Shown here piece by piece: positions 46,894 to 56,481 of a stretch of DNA of 64,000 nt (its first letter is position 1; each line of letters begins with the position of its first letter). Source of the stretch: Ceriagrion tenellum (lineage: Eukaryota; Arthropoda; Insecta; Odonata; Coenagrionidae); contig OY720643.1 in assembly GCA_963169105.1 (NCBI GenBank), positions 23,408,373-23,472,372 of the forward strand, read 5' to 3'. Position numbers and translations under genes: made by a program. The notes beneath the pieces are model-generated. The model was not told the DNA's origin. It worked only from the letters and a program-made list of their open reading frames with translations, and did no database searches.

Positions 46894-48335
46894 CCTGCGG
46901 GGCGATTATGTAACTGTGAGAAGTGTGAGAGCGACTTCGTTGCCAAGGGCAACGTCATAGGTATGACGGAATGTGATAGCAGCGACTATGTATCCGTGAT
47001 AGCACTTTTCATCACCTTCACGCCGTCATAGCGTATCACGCTCGAAATTGATGGTGATAGGGGTGATAGTCGTCATAAGGTATCGGATATACGTGCGAAT
47101 ACGTTGAATAAAAATTTATTTACAGTAGTCCATGCCCAATTTACTGACTTTGAGTTTATGAATGCCTTTCATAAAGCACTACGATTAATTATTACAGGAG
47201 AATAAATTGTCTTAGTCCTTTAAAAAAATTAATTCGATTATTTTATTATATTTTCACAGTTTAAAGCATTATAGAATTTTTTCTCGCAAACGAATTTAAT
47301 ATTAATTATAAAAAATGTTTATTGTTAACAATTCACAATTGTTATTACTGTAACTTGAGTTACCTAGACAGTATGATAGCCATGAGTGTACGCCTTCATA
47401 TAATAGACGGCTGGTTTATTGACGTGTGTGTTAGTTTCGCTCTTTATATATTTGTTTGCCAAGACAACCGTGAATGACGGGAAGAGTTGCTACGATAAAG
47501 TGTTTGGGTCGTTTCAGGATTTGCTGTTATAATCCTATGTAATTCACGCACTCTACTGTGGCAATGTACAGTAGGTGGACATATAAAACTTCAGCTGCCG
47601 TTCAGTTGCACAGCCCACTCGACTAATACTTTCAAAGGCACACTTGAATAACTCTGCGAATTATTTGATGGCTCATATATATGACAATTTCGAAAGAATT
47701 ACAATATAGAAAGGAACTTAAAAAATTATACAAGTTTGCATAATGTTAATACCCAGGTACCTTGGGTGTAAGGAATAACCAGCACGTCATCTCATACATA
47801 TAACGTAAACGGAACTAATACCGTTCATTGTGCAACGAAGTAATTTTCAATGAAATTAATCATGCGACGGAGAGGTTTGAATTCATATCATAACGAATCT
47901 GCCATGCATTTGCAACATAGGTAACCTTTACTCACAAACGAAATCATAACGAAAACAACATGATTTTCACTTCCACTGTAATTAATATGATGTGTTAGGT
48001 ACGTTATAACATATTTCACACAATATTTAATTCCTAAACATACAAAAATGAATAATGTGGAGTACTTAAACTCTAGTGCCGCCGACATCGTTTCAGCCGC
48101 TCAACCAACGCTCAACACGCCGCAATTGTTTGCTTGGAATGTGTCGATGCGTCTCATTGGCTGTTCAGATTTTCTATTGCTACCAACCTACAGGAAGCCC
48201 ATGACCGTCATACGTGCTATCACGGTGCTATGACGGTGCTTTACATGATCGCTCGATGACGCCGACCGTCATAGGAGGCCGTGATAGCTGTCACCCGCCG
48301 TCATCGCTCTCACAGTTGCATAATCGCCCGGCAGG
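46894..48335. mobile_element. 1.44-kb non-autonomous element with terminal inverted repeats
   Basis: Left end CCTGCGGGGCGATTATGTAA, then CTGTGAGAAGTGTGAGAGCG. The right end in reverse complement is CCTGCCGGGCGATTATGCAA, then CTGTGAGAGCGATGACGG. The subterminal regions on both sides carry many GTCATAG/GTGATAG words in both orientations (46960-47090 and 48195-48300), as in elements whose subterminal repeats bind transposase. The interior is AT-rich with no long frame. Superfamily is unclear and I see no certain target duplication. It separates a short GAAACAACAA.TGCACTTTTCC word from a larger inverted copy on the right, so it sits in a Penelope-tail-like inverted repeat. Confidence 0.8.
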
Positions 48336-48342
48336 TCTTGAA

Positions 48343-48421
48343 CCTGATGATGGGTTTGTGAGCTGAAACGCGTCGTACGCATTTAAATATCTTAAGGAAA
48401 AGTGCAGTTGTTGTTTCCATA
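48343..48421 (+). ncRNA. Hammerhead-like ribozyme motif with tail
   Basis: CUGAUGA at 48344-48350, then U, a weak G-U-rich stem II (48353-48364), GAAA (48365-48368), the palindrome ACGCGT (48368-48373), C at 48374, and GUAC. The flanking AC before the core pairs with GU after the cleavage site as a short stem I. The tail ATTTAAATATCTTAAGGAAA runs to GTGCAGTTGTTGTTTCC. All invariant core bases are present, but stem II is poor. A reverse copy of the tail end lies at 46.87 kb. Confidence 0.5.
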
Positions 48422-49204
48422 AACCTTTTTACCTAAGTCTTCCCAATCACGGATTGATGGGCTATCATGGCGGAAAGACCAGTCACCCGTCTTCCACAAA
48501 TCGGGCCTTTTTTCCTTTTCTTTCAAAACCTTTCTTCAGAATTATTTCGTAATCATCAAGTAGAACGTTTAACAGTTTACCCGTCTCATTGGGTGGAAGA
48601 ATGAATCTCTCACACATCGAAAACACAATAGGGCACTGCACTGAATTGTGATTGAGGTGGGTCATCAATCGATATTCCACCTTTCTTTTGAAGTAAAATC
48701 ACTTTTTTTTCCTGTAGCAATACCGTTTTAAGTTTTTTTCAGCATCACAAGAGCATCTTTGGCGTTTTTTCCCGAGCGGGATAATAAATTTCACGACTGC
48801 GCGCTGTCCATTCAAGTCTGCCATGACAAACGACGAGGAGGCGGCGAAAAAACATAAATGAAAAAATTCACAGAAGCCATAAACAACGTTCTCTGGCTAC
48901 GCCATTTGGCAGACCAACACGGAAAGAGTCACTCGACGAACTCCCAGAGGGAAAATCTCTGACTACGAAAACTCTAACCGTCACGAAGCGACTACGGATA
49001 GTTTTGCGTTCGTACATACCAAGTAGGAGTCATTGACATGAGTTGGGCGGGTTTGAGAATTTCCAGAACACAATCGCGATGCAATACTTATGCAGATCGT
49101 TCACTCTCATGCCATAAAGACCTAATGCGTGCGTTCATATTTGAGCGAATTTTGAGAATACCGGGACGGGCAACCTTCGTTGAGTCACCAGCAAGTGCAC
49201 TTAA
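48422..49204. other. Intergenic, no gene recognised
   Basis: Mixed composition, CG-richer near 48.8-49.1 kb. No supported gene. Confidence 0.5.
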
Positions 49205-49769
49205 TTAAGGTAGTCTGAGAGAGATATTTCCCTAATCACAATAGAGACCATATTCGAATTATATGTTTTAATTTCACCAGCTGTAGGACACACAAATTAA
49301 ATATTGTATTACTCATGGTGCAGTAATATAATTTTATATGACAGAAATTGTAAGTAATAAAATGAAAATATCTAAACAAGTCTTTAACTTGACTCATTTT
49401 TTTCGCGTTGTGTGTTTAAAACTCCTTCAAAACGGAGGGTTTTTTGTGTTTTCCAAGTACTGATACTGCGGTAACAATATGATTAATTTTCAAATATAGG
49501 TGAGAAAACATACAAACTACACGCTGTTAGTTTTTTTACGACATTTAAGTATTATAAATACCTCACTTTCTAAAAAATGTCTCTCTTGAGTGCATACACG
49601 TATCATTTCCCATGTACAAGGGCTGGTATTTTTTGGCCAATATCTCCGAAAGTAATGTGGTAAGGGGTAGAATTTTTTGTGGTATTGGATAGGTGAGATA
49701 TTTTTCTTTATAATGGGTCCAAATTCATTGATTCCTAGGTAAAATGATTTTTCTCTCGAACTACCTTAA
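49205..49769 (+). mobile_element. MITE family A, copy 5 (complete)
   Basis: Ends TTAAGGTAGTCTGAGAGAGAT and, in reverse complement, TTAAGGTAGTTCGAGAGAAAA. All internal landmarks are present. It lies directly 5' of an RT fragment that begins within a few bases of its right end, so the LINE was probably the target, or the LINE was truncated at the MITE. Confidence 0.9.
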
Positions 49770-50356
49770 GATTGAAAACAAAAAATAGTTATTGATGGTA
49801 TTAGCTGTGACATGGTTGGAGTCACATCGTGTGTTCCTCAAAGAAGCATGATCGGCCCTCTTTTATTCATTATTTATATTAATGACCTATGTCCTCGAGT
49901 GAGCAGTAAGTTAAGATTATTTGCAGACGATACGTTCATTTACCGTGAAGTAAGCGAAGACTCGGACTTAGAAGTACTGTCATCGGACCTTAGCAACGTT
50001 CATTCGTGGTGCCAAGAGCGGAGGCTAGAATGGACGTCTTACGAAAGTCATCATACAAATTCCATATCTACACTGTGGTTGGAGTAAACATAATATCTTC
50101 AGATACAGTTAAATGTCTTGGAATTACATTAACGCCTGATATATCGTGGGAGAGACATACAAAACATGCCCGTTCTTCCCATGCACAATAATTGACCATT
50201 ATATAAAAACTCAGCTGCACTAAATACACTCCCATAATACACGTCACCATTTCATCTCCCAAAACCTTATCTCTTACATATATATACTCGCTGCCAATCG
50301 CTGCCACAAGCTCCTGCGGCGGCTCGCAGGGCTATATGTAGATGTAGATGTAGATA
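49770..50356 (+). pseudogene. LINE family 2 with RT catalytic core, internally deleted
   Basis: Only copy here that keeps the RT palm. Frame 49812-50087 has VTSCVPQRSMIGPLLFIIYI, NDLCPRVSSKLRL and FADDT. These correspond to RT motif B (usually SGVPQGS) and motif C with both catalytic Asp of F-A-D-D. After a frameshift come SDTVKCLGITLTPDISWERH and TKH. The sequence then jumps directly to the 3' UTR (CACAATAATTGACCATTATA on), deleting the thumb and C-terminal blocks seen at 41.0-41.45 kb. It ends in an ATGTAG tandem tail (50335-50356). Nonfunctional. Confidence 0.88.
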
Positions 50357-50361
50357 GGGCT

Positions 50362-50420
50362 GAATTCCACAGAGGAAAAATCATCCGCCTTGACCGAGAC
50401 GCGCACCTGGAGTTTAAACT
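50362..50420 (-). repeat. Possible third SINE tail fragment
   Basis: TGAATTCCACAGAGGAAAAA followed by TCATCCGCCTTGACCGAGA resembles the minus-strand tail of the SINE at 30.50 kb (TGAAATTCACAGTGGAAAAA, TCATTCACCGGAACTGG). No B box is visible. It starts right at the ATGTAG tail of the LINE. Confidence 0.4.
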
Positions 50421-51199
50421 AGAATATCCTTGAACACCTCATTCCTTTATAAGTCATGAAAAATATGGACATGTAAATAAGTACGCTGTATATTCCCAAG
50501 TCATTTCGAAATGGACTAAGGAGATGTTAGTAGTCGCTCACACGGATGGGAGCACATGCACCAAAAAGACCAAAATTGCCATCCAAATATTATTTCAATT
50601 GATTCCGGCATAGTCAATGCGCCATGAACAAATGTGGCTTGATATAACTGGCTTGCGTACCCAACGCTGTATATTGGAGAGTCGTTGATCCCTTACAGTG
50701 GTTATGGACGTGAAACTTCATAAAATTCGTTAAAATTTAACTTGTCAAGCATCATTACCTGCCGCAATAACAAAGAAAATTTTTAACGATCTTTGAAGCT
50801 TGCATTTCATTAACTTAAACGTAGACATAATAAAGATAAATTTGCTCTAAAATCACCTTCGAATTTCCCTGCAAGAATAGTCCTTCAAAAACCAGTGAAT
50901 TCGCCCTTAGCCGCTCACTCATAGTTAAATTTGATAAGAGCCGAGAAAAGGTTCTATCAAAAGAGAGAGGCAATTTTATATTTCAATTAAAGAGGCAAGA
51001 GTGCTCCTTTCCCTGAGAGAGATGAGGGAGATCAAGCGAGATGCTCGGAACGGGGAAAAGCTATAAAAAGCTCATTGACTGAAGAAATTAAATAGCCACC
51101 CAAAGGAAGGGAAAGACTCTTTCAAGGGTTCTCACGAGAGTGGGGCATTAAAAATTTTTAGTTTTTGGCGGAGATATTATGAGCTCGCTTCACGTTTAC
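50421..51199. other. Intergenic, no gene recognised
   Basis: No supported feature. Confidence 0.5.
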
Positions 51200-52005
51200 T
51201 TAAGGTAGTTTGAGCGAAATACCATTTTACTTAGAAATCAATTCATTTGATCTCTTTTTAAATAAAAATATTTAACCCTTCTAATGACACCAAAAGCTCA
51301 ACCCCTAACCACATAACTTTCGGAGATAATTGCCAGAAAATACCTATCCTATTACTTGGGAAATGGTACGTGTATGCACTCCAGAGAGACATTATTTAGA
51401 AAATGAGGAATTTCTAACAATTAGATATCGTAAAAATACTAACAGCGTATAATTTGTATGTTAACTCAACTATATTAGAAAATTAATCATATTGTCACCG
51501 AAGTAGGTTCTTGGGTATCACAAAAAACCTGCCGTTTTGAAGTAGTTTCAAACGCACCGCGCGAAAAAAATGAGTCAAGTTAAAGACTTTTTTAGATATT
51601 TTTAGCTACTAACCCCGAGTAAAATATCCGACAGGTTATAGCTCCTGTATGATTTTGTACCTCGTATTACTTTTCATTTGTCTCATTAATAATAGTAACC
51701 AGTAGTTGTAAACAGTATACAGCATAGTAGCATGTTCGTTTACGTAGCACTATCCTAGTTTCTGGTCTGACCGCGTATTGACATCCTGACTGCTTTTGGC
51801 ATCCGGGCGAGCGTGCGCGGTTCTTATTTCAGCCAGGATGAGTGTTGCATGCTTTAGATTAAGTTCTGTCATATACAACTACATTATTGCGCCATTAGTA
51901 ATGCAATATTTAATTGATGTTTCCTACAGCTGGTGAAAATAAAACATATAATTCGATTATGGTCTCTATTATGACTACGAAACTATCTCGCTCGGACTAC
52001 CTTAA
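51200..52005 (-). mobile_element. MITE family A, copy 6 (inverted, interrupted)
   Basis: Only minus-strand copy. It runs from TTAAGGTAGTTTGAGCGAAAT (51200) to CTCGGACTACCTTAA (ending 52005). The two halves (51200-51603 and about 51854-52005) are separated by 250 bp of LINE family 3 tail. Around the junction some 20 bp of the MITE (the AATGAAAATATC/TTTCATTTAATTACTTACA region) are missing. With the insert removed the length matches the other copies. Confidence 0.88.
51604..51853 (+). repeat. LINE family 3 3' UTR inserted in MITE copy 6
   Basis: From AGCTACTAACCCCGAGTAAA to GATGAGTGTTGCATGC. It is nearly identical to 41872-42128, apart from small indels (for example GTAGTCGTATACAGCA shortened to GTATACAGCA). 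It starts mid-element, has no poly-A or tandem tail, and no clean target duplication. Such high identity shows this insertion, or the sequence exchange that made it, is younger than the MITE. Confidence 0.8.
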
Positions 52006-52568
52006 ATTGAATGAGTGTATTCGAAAGGAAATTTAAGAGAACAGTAATTTTACTGATGATTTTGATGATAATTTTACGGCCACGATATTACTCGGCTACA
52101 TCCACATAATACCCTACCTAAAGGGTGTGTGGCAGAAGGCATCAATACGCACTTCACTATACGTTAGAAAATTTACTGGAACTATGCGTTAGCAGAAACC
52201 TTCAACTACCAGTCAAGAGAATAAAATTCACGGACACTGACTTCACGACATGTTCAATGTCAAAATTAGACATTCCACGGACATGGACTTCACGACATGT
52301 TTTCAATGTAATAGATAACAATGAACAATAATATATTTTGCCACTAAATAAATGAACAGAGAAGAAGAACGCAAAAAGTTTGATTAGTATTATATAGCAA
52401 ACACGCATGCAAGCTTTAGCGAGCAAAAGATTTTACTAGATATAATTTTAATTGACAAACCTATTTAAAAATTCTCAGCTGCAAGGGTTATTGTGCTTTC
52501 TCGTACGTGGGAAAAATGACAGTTAAAACCGGACCGTAATGAAGTATATTTCCCTAAGTTAAAAAATC
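52006..52568. other. Intergenic with a LINE 2 tail scrap
   Basis: 52085-52140 (CTACATCCACATAATACCCT, then GGGTGTGTGGCAG) is a minus-strand LINE family 2 terminus. The rest is AT-rich. The words GACATTCCACGGACATGGAC and CACGGACACTGACTTCACGA form a small direct repeat near 52.23-52.30 kb. Confidence 0.5.
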
Positions 52569-52641
52569 TACCCCAGGGGGGACTCGAACCCCCAATCCCC
52601 GGTTTAGGAGACCGATGCCTTATCCATTAGGCCACTGGGGC
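52569..52641 (-). tRNA. tRNA-Arg (anticodon CCT), second copy
   Basis: Identical over all 73 nt to the gene at 7854-7926, on the opposite strand. Same cloverleaf, anticodon loop CTCCTAA and B box GGTTCGAGTCC. A six-T run on the minus strand (complement of 52561-52566) lies 2 nt after the gene. The flanks beyond the terminator differ, so the two are separate loci and not an assembly repeat. Both should be functional. Confidence 0.97.
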
Positions 52642-53102
52642 GGATGAGTAAACAGAGAGTAATGGAGACAATTACTATAGTTTTCGTTGGCTTTCGTAAT
52701 CACTTCACTCATTGTACGACAATACAGTACGAAAACATTGTACGAAAATTGTACGAAAACAATGTACAAAAGTACGCGCTAACGGAATTTAATTAGGTAA
52801 CGCTTGGACGGTAGTAGTTGGTTTGGCGGCTTGTAGCAAAAATACAAGAGGAAATCACATGTCTACAGAGTTAATGAAAGAACTCTGCGAAAGAAAAAAA
52901 AATTAATAGAAAAAAAACCTCAATTTTTTAAACACTTGTTCTCCGTGAGCGTGGACACTACCTCCCCAGGTTAAAGATATGAGTAAGTTTCACGCAGAAC
53001 ATTTATCTGACGCCCGAATTCGTCGAATTGCTGACATAATCAGAGACTTTCAGGTACATAACATACACATCAGGTACATCATACATCAGGCGTCGGTCAG
53101 GT
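52642..53102. other. Intergenic, TGTACGAAAA repeats
   Basis: Upstream flank of the tRNA. Near 52720-52770 the words GTACGAAAACA and TTGTACGAAAA recur and form a small palindromic cluster. No gene recognised. Confidence 0.5.
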
Positions 53103-53140
53103 ACCTGATGATGTCGACTATTCGATGAAACCGGTCGTCC
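53103..53140 (+). ncRNA. Hammerhead-like ribozyme motif, best-formed copy
   Basis: AC, then CUGAUGA (53105-53111), U, stem II GUCGA/UCGAU with loop CUAU (53113-53126), GAAA (53127-53130), self-complementary ACCGGU (53130-53135), C (53136), GU. Core bases are all intact and stem II is a good 5-bp helix closed by a G-U pair. It is followed by CCAATAAATATTC. A decayed relative lies 170 bp downstream within a hairpin. No Penelope coding sequence was seen nearby, so this is a solo tail or pseudo-LTR fragment. Confidence 0.6.
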
Positions 53141-53214
53141 AATAAATATTCTACGCAAAACGCACAAAGTTTTTATATAATAAATTCTCAGGCTCCACTT
53201 GGTGGAACAACATT

Positions 53215-53367
53215 GCGATGGTTTGTAAATAAATTTACTTTGTAATATTCCACAATGTTTTTTATTATACCGACCCTGATAATGAATTAACATGAGTCGA
53301 AACCTAGGTCGGAATAATAAAAACCATTGTGGAATATTATAAAGTGAATTTATTTACAAACCATCGC
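53215..53367. repeat. Foldback with 60-bp arms and hammerhead-like centre
   Basis: Arm 53215-53275 (GCGATGGTTTGTAAATAAAT to TTATACCGACC) pairs with 53307-53367. In the 31-nt centre and right arm lies CTGATAATGA...GTCGAAACCTAGGTCGG. GAAA is at 53299-53302, palindrome ACCTAGGT at 53302-53309, and C at 53310. The CUGAUGA box carries an insertion (CUGAUAAUGA). The same ACCTAGGT stem III is used in the 21.7-kb foldback, so the two belong to one lineage. Confidence 0.75.
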
Positions 53368-53526
53368 ACAAAGTTTTGTTAATTCCTGAGCATTATGGAA
53401 AATTTCTACAGAGTTAAGACTGAAACGATTGAATTTGATGCGCTAGAGGGTTCAGCAGTGCGTAAAGGCGTGTTCAACCGATGTACGTACCCGCGCAAAT
53501 ACGTGGTCGGTCAGATGTATTGATAA

Positions 53527-53885
53527 ATGCTCCAAATTAGAAAGGGGCTATTTTATGGGCACGCGCTCATGCATTTTCGCAATTTTAAAACACGATTCAA
53601 ATTTAATGGTGAATGTGTTCCTCCATCTACCAGCGCGGGATACAGCATGAGCTGTAACGATATATTAAAAACATCATTATTTGTACGCACAATTAAGGAC
53701 CATAATATATGCGATAGATCTGTTCTATTAACCTTAGACGCTCACTTGGAAGAGTAGATTTTGTCCTTTGCTAAATAACTAACCATTATTATTAACAAAT
53801 CACTCCGCGTGATATTTCTGGCATGATTTCGATTTCTGCATGATCTTCATAATAAAAAGGTAACTTGGTCTGATTCCACAATGTA
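53527..53885 (+). pseudogene. LINE family 3 C-terminal end
   Basis: The open frame 53527-53757 ends in TSLFVRTIKDHNICDRSVLL, then TLDAHLEE, matching the (S)FFPRTI.DWN..DRS pattern of LINE C-termini and the family 3 DNA at 59.9 kb. The downstream words TAACTAACCATTATTATTAA and GGCATGATTTCGATTTCTGC are shared with the minus-strand copy. The first 45 residues of the frame show no match and may be unrelated. Confidence 0.55.
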
Positions 53886-53897
53886 TGTTCTCTTAAG

Positions 53898-54095
53898 GCC
53901 GCTTTACACGGTACATTTTCTTGTACAAACGAATGAATCATGGAATATACAAGAAACAGAATGAAAATAGGGCAGGTTCTGTTTCCCGTTTAGTCATTCA
54001 GATAATCATGCAATTACCGCTTTACACGGTGCAATTTTCCTAATGGAGGAATTCACACATTTGTTTGTACAATAAAATGTACCGTGTAAAGCGGC
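53898..54095. mobile_element. Short MITE, GCCGCTTTACACGG type
   Basis: About 200 bp. Left end GCCGCTTTACACGGTACATT, then TTCTTGTACAAA; the right end is its reverse complement, TTTGTACAATAAAATGTACC then GTGTAAAGCGGC. A third, internal copy of the motif (CCGCTTTACACGGTGCAATT, near 54018) lies in plus orientation. It has no coding capacity. The superfamily cannot be fixed without target duplications, which I could not identify. Confidence 0.75.
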
Positions 54096-54189
54096 ATTTA
54101 CTGGTCCAGGTTTCGGCACATCATGCCATTTCGAGTAAACACAGATCCAGAGCGAGCTTTCAACTTTTAAGCCAACGTTTCCTGGAAAT

Positions 54190-54400
54190 AGAGGAAATGG
54201 TTGGTCGTGTTGGACCTGACCACCAGAGGTGGGGGAGGCGGTAAACGCGAGGGAGGCGCGAGAAAATCGACCGAAGAAAATAATATCGAAGCCGTTGAGC
54301 TGGGTAACATCCTTTAACGGGCCATATTTCTGGAGGACCCTTACGTAAACATCCCCTCCATTGATCACAACCTCCTTAGCTGACTCACTCACTGAAGCTC
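54190..54400 (-). repeat. Repeat block D, minus-strand copy
   Basis: Minus frame 54392-54006 includes VLQKYGPLKDVTQLNGFDII, then FFGRFSRASL. The DNA around AAATATGGCCCGTTAAAGGATG matches 7373-7480. The frame is open over 128 codons here but broken in the other copy, so coding is uncertain. It is perhaps the 5' region of one of the LINE or Penelope families. Confidence 0.45.
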
Positions 54401-54574
54401 CACGGTGGGAAAAACTTAAGGGCTCTTAAAGTTAAGTCAGCTGACGACCTACTTTCACCCTCTATTCGCAACGCCTTCCGGTTCGTCCATAAAAACTGCT
54501 TCGACGCGCACACTCAAAACGAACAGTCAAAACGCTAAGCACACGCTGACTCGATTCTCTCACTCCCAAAATGA

Positions 54575-55072
54575 TTGACCGCGATTATGTCAGCTTTGCT
54601 TAGTACAAAATATTACCCGTTTAAATACTTCTCTGGGTCTTATCTTTTTTCTCTCTTCCATTATCAAACTCCTGATTACCTAAACAATTTATTTACCTAC
54701 AAGACAAGTGTTGTCCATAGATTAACCCGATCTGACGCTTGCCTTCTTCACATCCCCCAAGCTCGTAACAACTTTTACCTAAAATCCTTCCTTTTCACCG
54801 CTTCTAAGTTTTGGAATTCATTGCCTTTTCATATTAAATCTTCCTCTTCACTGGAATCATTTTAAATAAACTCTATTTATATTTAAAACCTTAAGACAAT
54901 CTTGTTGAGTTGACAAATGTGAAGTTGTTTTAATATTTTTGTAAAATTGTTCAATTATGGTTTTTCATAGCAATTGTACCATTATCTGAGCAAAATATGG
55001 AATGGCAACAGTTTTTGCTCTAATGGGTTATTCCAGAACATATATAAAATATTCATTCATTCAATTATGATT
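54575..55072 (+). pseudogene. LINE (L2/CR1-like) C-terminus with ATTC tail
   Basis: Frame 54575-54865 reads LFSLFHYQTPDYLNNLFTYK, SVVHRLTRSDACLLHIPQAR, NNFYLKSFLFTASKFWNSLP, then FHIKSSSSLESF. This is the standard C-terminal pattern of L2/CR1-group LINEs (Y.T...R.....L.IP......S F...A.K.WN.LP..I). The stop is close to the natural end, and a 200-bp 3' UTR ends in ATTCATTCATTCA, the short tandem tail typical of the group. It is open through the C-terminal 90 residues, so fairly young, but 5'-truncated. Confidence 0.85.
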
Positions 55073-55097
55073 ACTCACGCCCTCTGACACAAGAGAC

Positions 55098-55390
55098 ATA
55101 GAGACTCTGACATAGAGAATATTATCATTACTCCTCACTAAATATCTAGGTCTGACAGATTCGATAAAATAAAAGCGATACACTGCCGAATAGATAGGTA
55201 CAAAAACTCGTTCTTTTCGCGCACAATAAACGACCACAATAAAAATTGAGCTCCACTAAAAACACTCCTATAATTCGTGTCACCATTTCATCTCCAAAAA
55301 ACTTACACCTTTACACGGCTGGTGACCTAACCCCTCTGTCACACGTCCATGGGGCGAATCGTGGGGTATTATGTAAATGTAGAATAGATT
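55098..55390 (+). pseudogene. LINE family 2 3' end
   Basis: 5'-truncated plus-strand copy: GACATAGAGAATATTATCAT, TAGGTCTGACAGATTCGATA, AGATAGGTACAAAAACTCG, AATTGAGCTCCACT, then the UTR to GGGGTATTATGTAAATGTAG. It follows the L2-like tail by 25 bp and precedes the Penelope fragment by 170 bp. Confidence 0.82.
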
Positions 55391-55565
55391 TCGGAAAACA
55401 CGCAAAATCTTACGGCACGCTTTGCAATTTTTAACTCAATAAGTACTCTTTTTTTACATATTTCTAAACATACACATGCCAACATTTTTTCAGACTTGTC
55501 ATTCATCAAATGCATCTACTACGAAATCCTCTCCTGGATTTTGATATAATATAATACGGTATTTA

Positions 55566-56310
55566 CATTTAACCATTGATGGGAGTAAACGATGGTTTTA
55601 GATGGTTTAACAATGGTTACTCCGTGGAATTAATAGACAAACTGTACCGACAAAATCGCACCCAGTTAGCCATAAAGGAGATTTACAGTGCAACACCTAA
55701 AGAAAAAGATGCTTCCAAGTGGAGAAGGATCCCCTTCCTGGGAAGCATTTCATTAAAAGTCCAACGGTTATTGCCCAAAGAAGAAGTGAGAGCTGCCTTT
55801 TACAACAGGCACACAGTGAGGAACCTGTTAGGAAGCAATAAGGGCAGGACGGAAGTGATACAAAAGAGTGGTGTATATTAATTCCAGTGCGATAATTGTG
55901 GGATGACGTACGTGGGACAAACTGGTAGGAACTTTGTAACTAGAGTGAAAGAACATCGGGCCTGTTACATAAACAATAACTATAATTCACAGTTTGCAAA
56001 ACATTTAATAGAAAATGGACACTCCAGCAATTTTACCCCTAAAACTCTACACATTCAAGAAAAAGGACCGAAGTTAGATGCTCTGGAAGAATTGGAAATT
56101 TTGTACAGGGCAAATTCAAACGAATTTCATATTGTTAAGGAACTTCTGTACCCCTCCCGTTCCCCTCTCCTACACGTCCTTACTCATCCCAAAAACATCC
56201 TTACTCATCCCACAACTCTCGCTCAACCTACAACCAACTACCGAGGCCATTGCCTCCTCCCACGACGCCCTATCCAGCGTCCGCTTCCCGGATTATGTCC
56301 AATACCCTAG
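55566..56310 (+). pseudogene. Penelope-like element: RT C-terminus and GIY-YIG endonuclease
   Basis: Two in-frame blocks separated by one stop codon. Block 1 (55576-55878) has GYSVELIDKLYRQNRTQLAI, DASKWRRIPFLGSISLKVQR, LLPKEEVRAAFYNRHTVRNL, the region after the RT palm in Penelope elements, and ends KSGVY. TAA at 55879-55881 follows at once. Block 2 begins FQCDNCGMTYVGQTGRNFVT, then RVKEH, GHSSNF and ALEELEI. This is a GIY-YIG nuclease: GVY and YVG halves, the CxxC of the Penelope zinc-binding insert, Arg in GQTGR, and the Glu of LEELE. The single stop falls between the two nuclease half-motifs. RT catalytic motifs are absent (5' truncation). Pro-rich sequence follows to 56.44 kb, then a hammerhead-like motif. 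Confidence 0.9.
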
Positions 56311-56481
56311 CTCCTCACCCCTCCCCATCCAATCAAACATAGAGCCTCCCACCCCCACAAATCCAACCCAATACCTTCCCAACGCCTTACCTGTGACTTC
56401 CCCTCCCTCCCCATCACCCGCCCCCTCTCCTACATCCATAGAATTTCATGTGTATATACAGAGTGGAAAATATGTCTGTGT

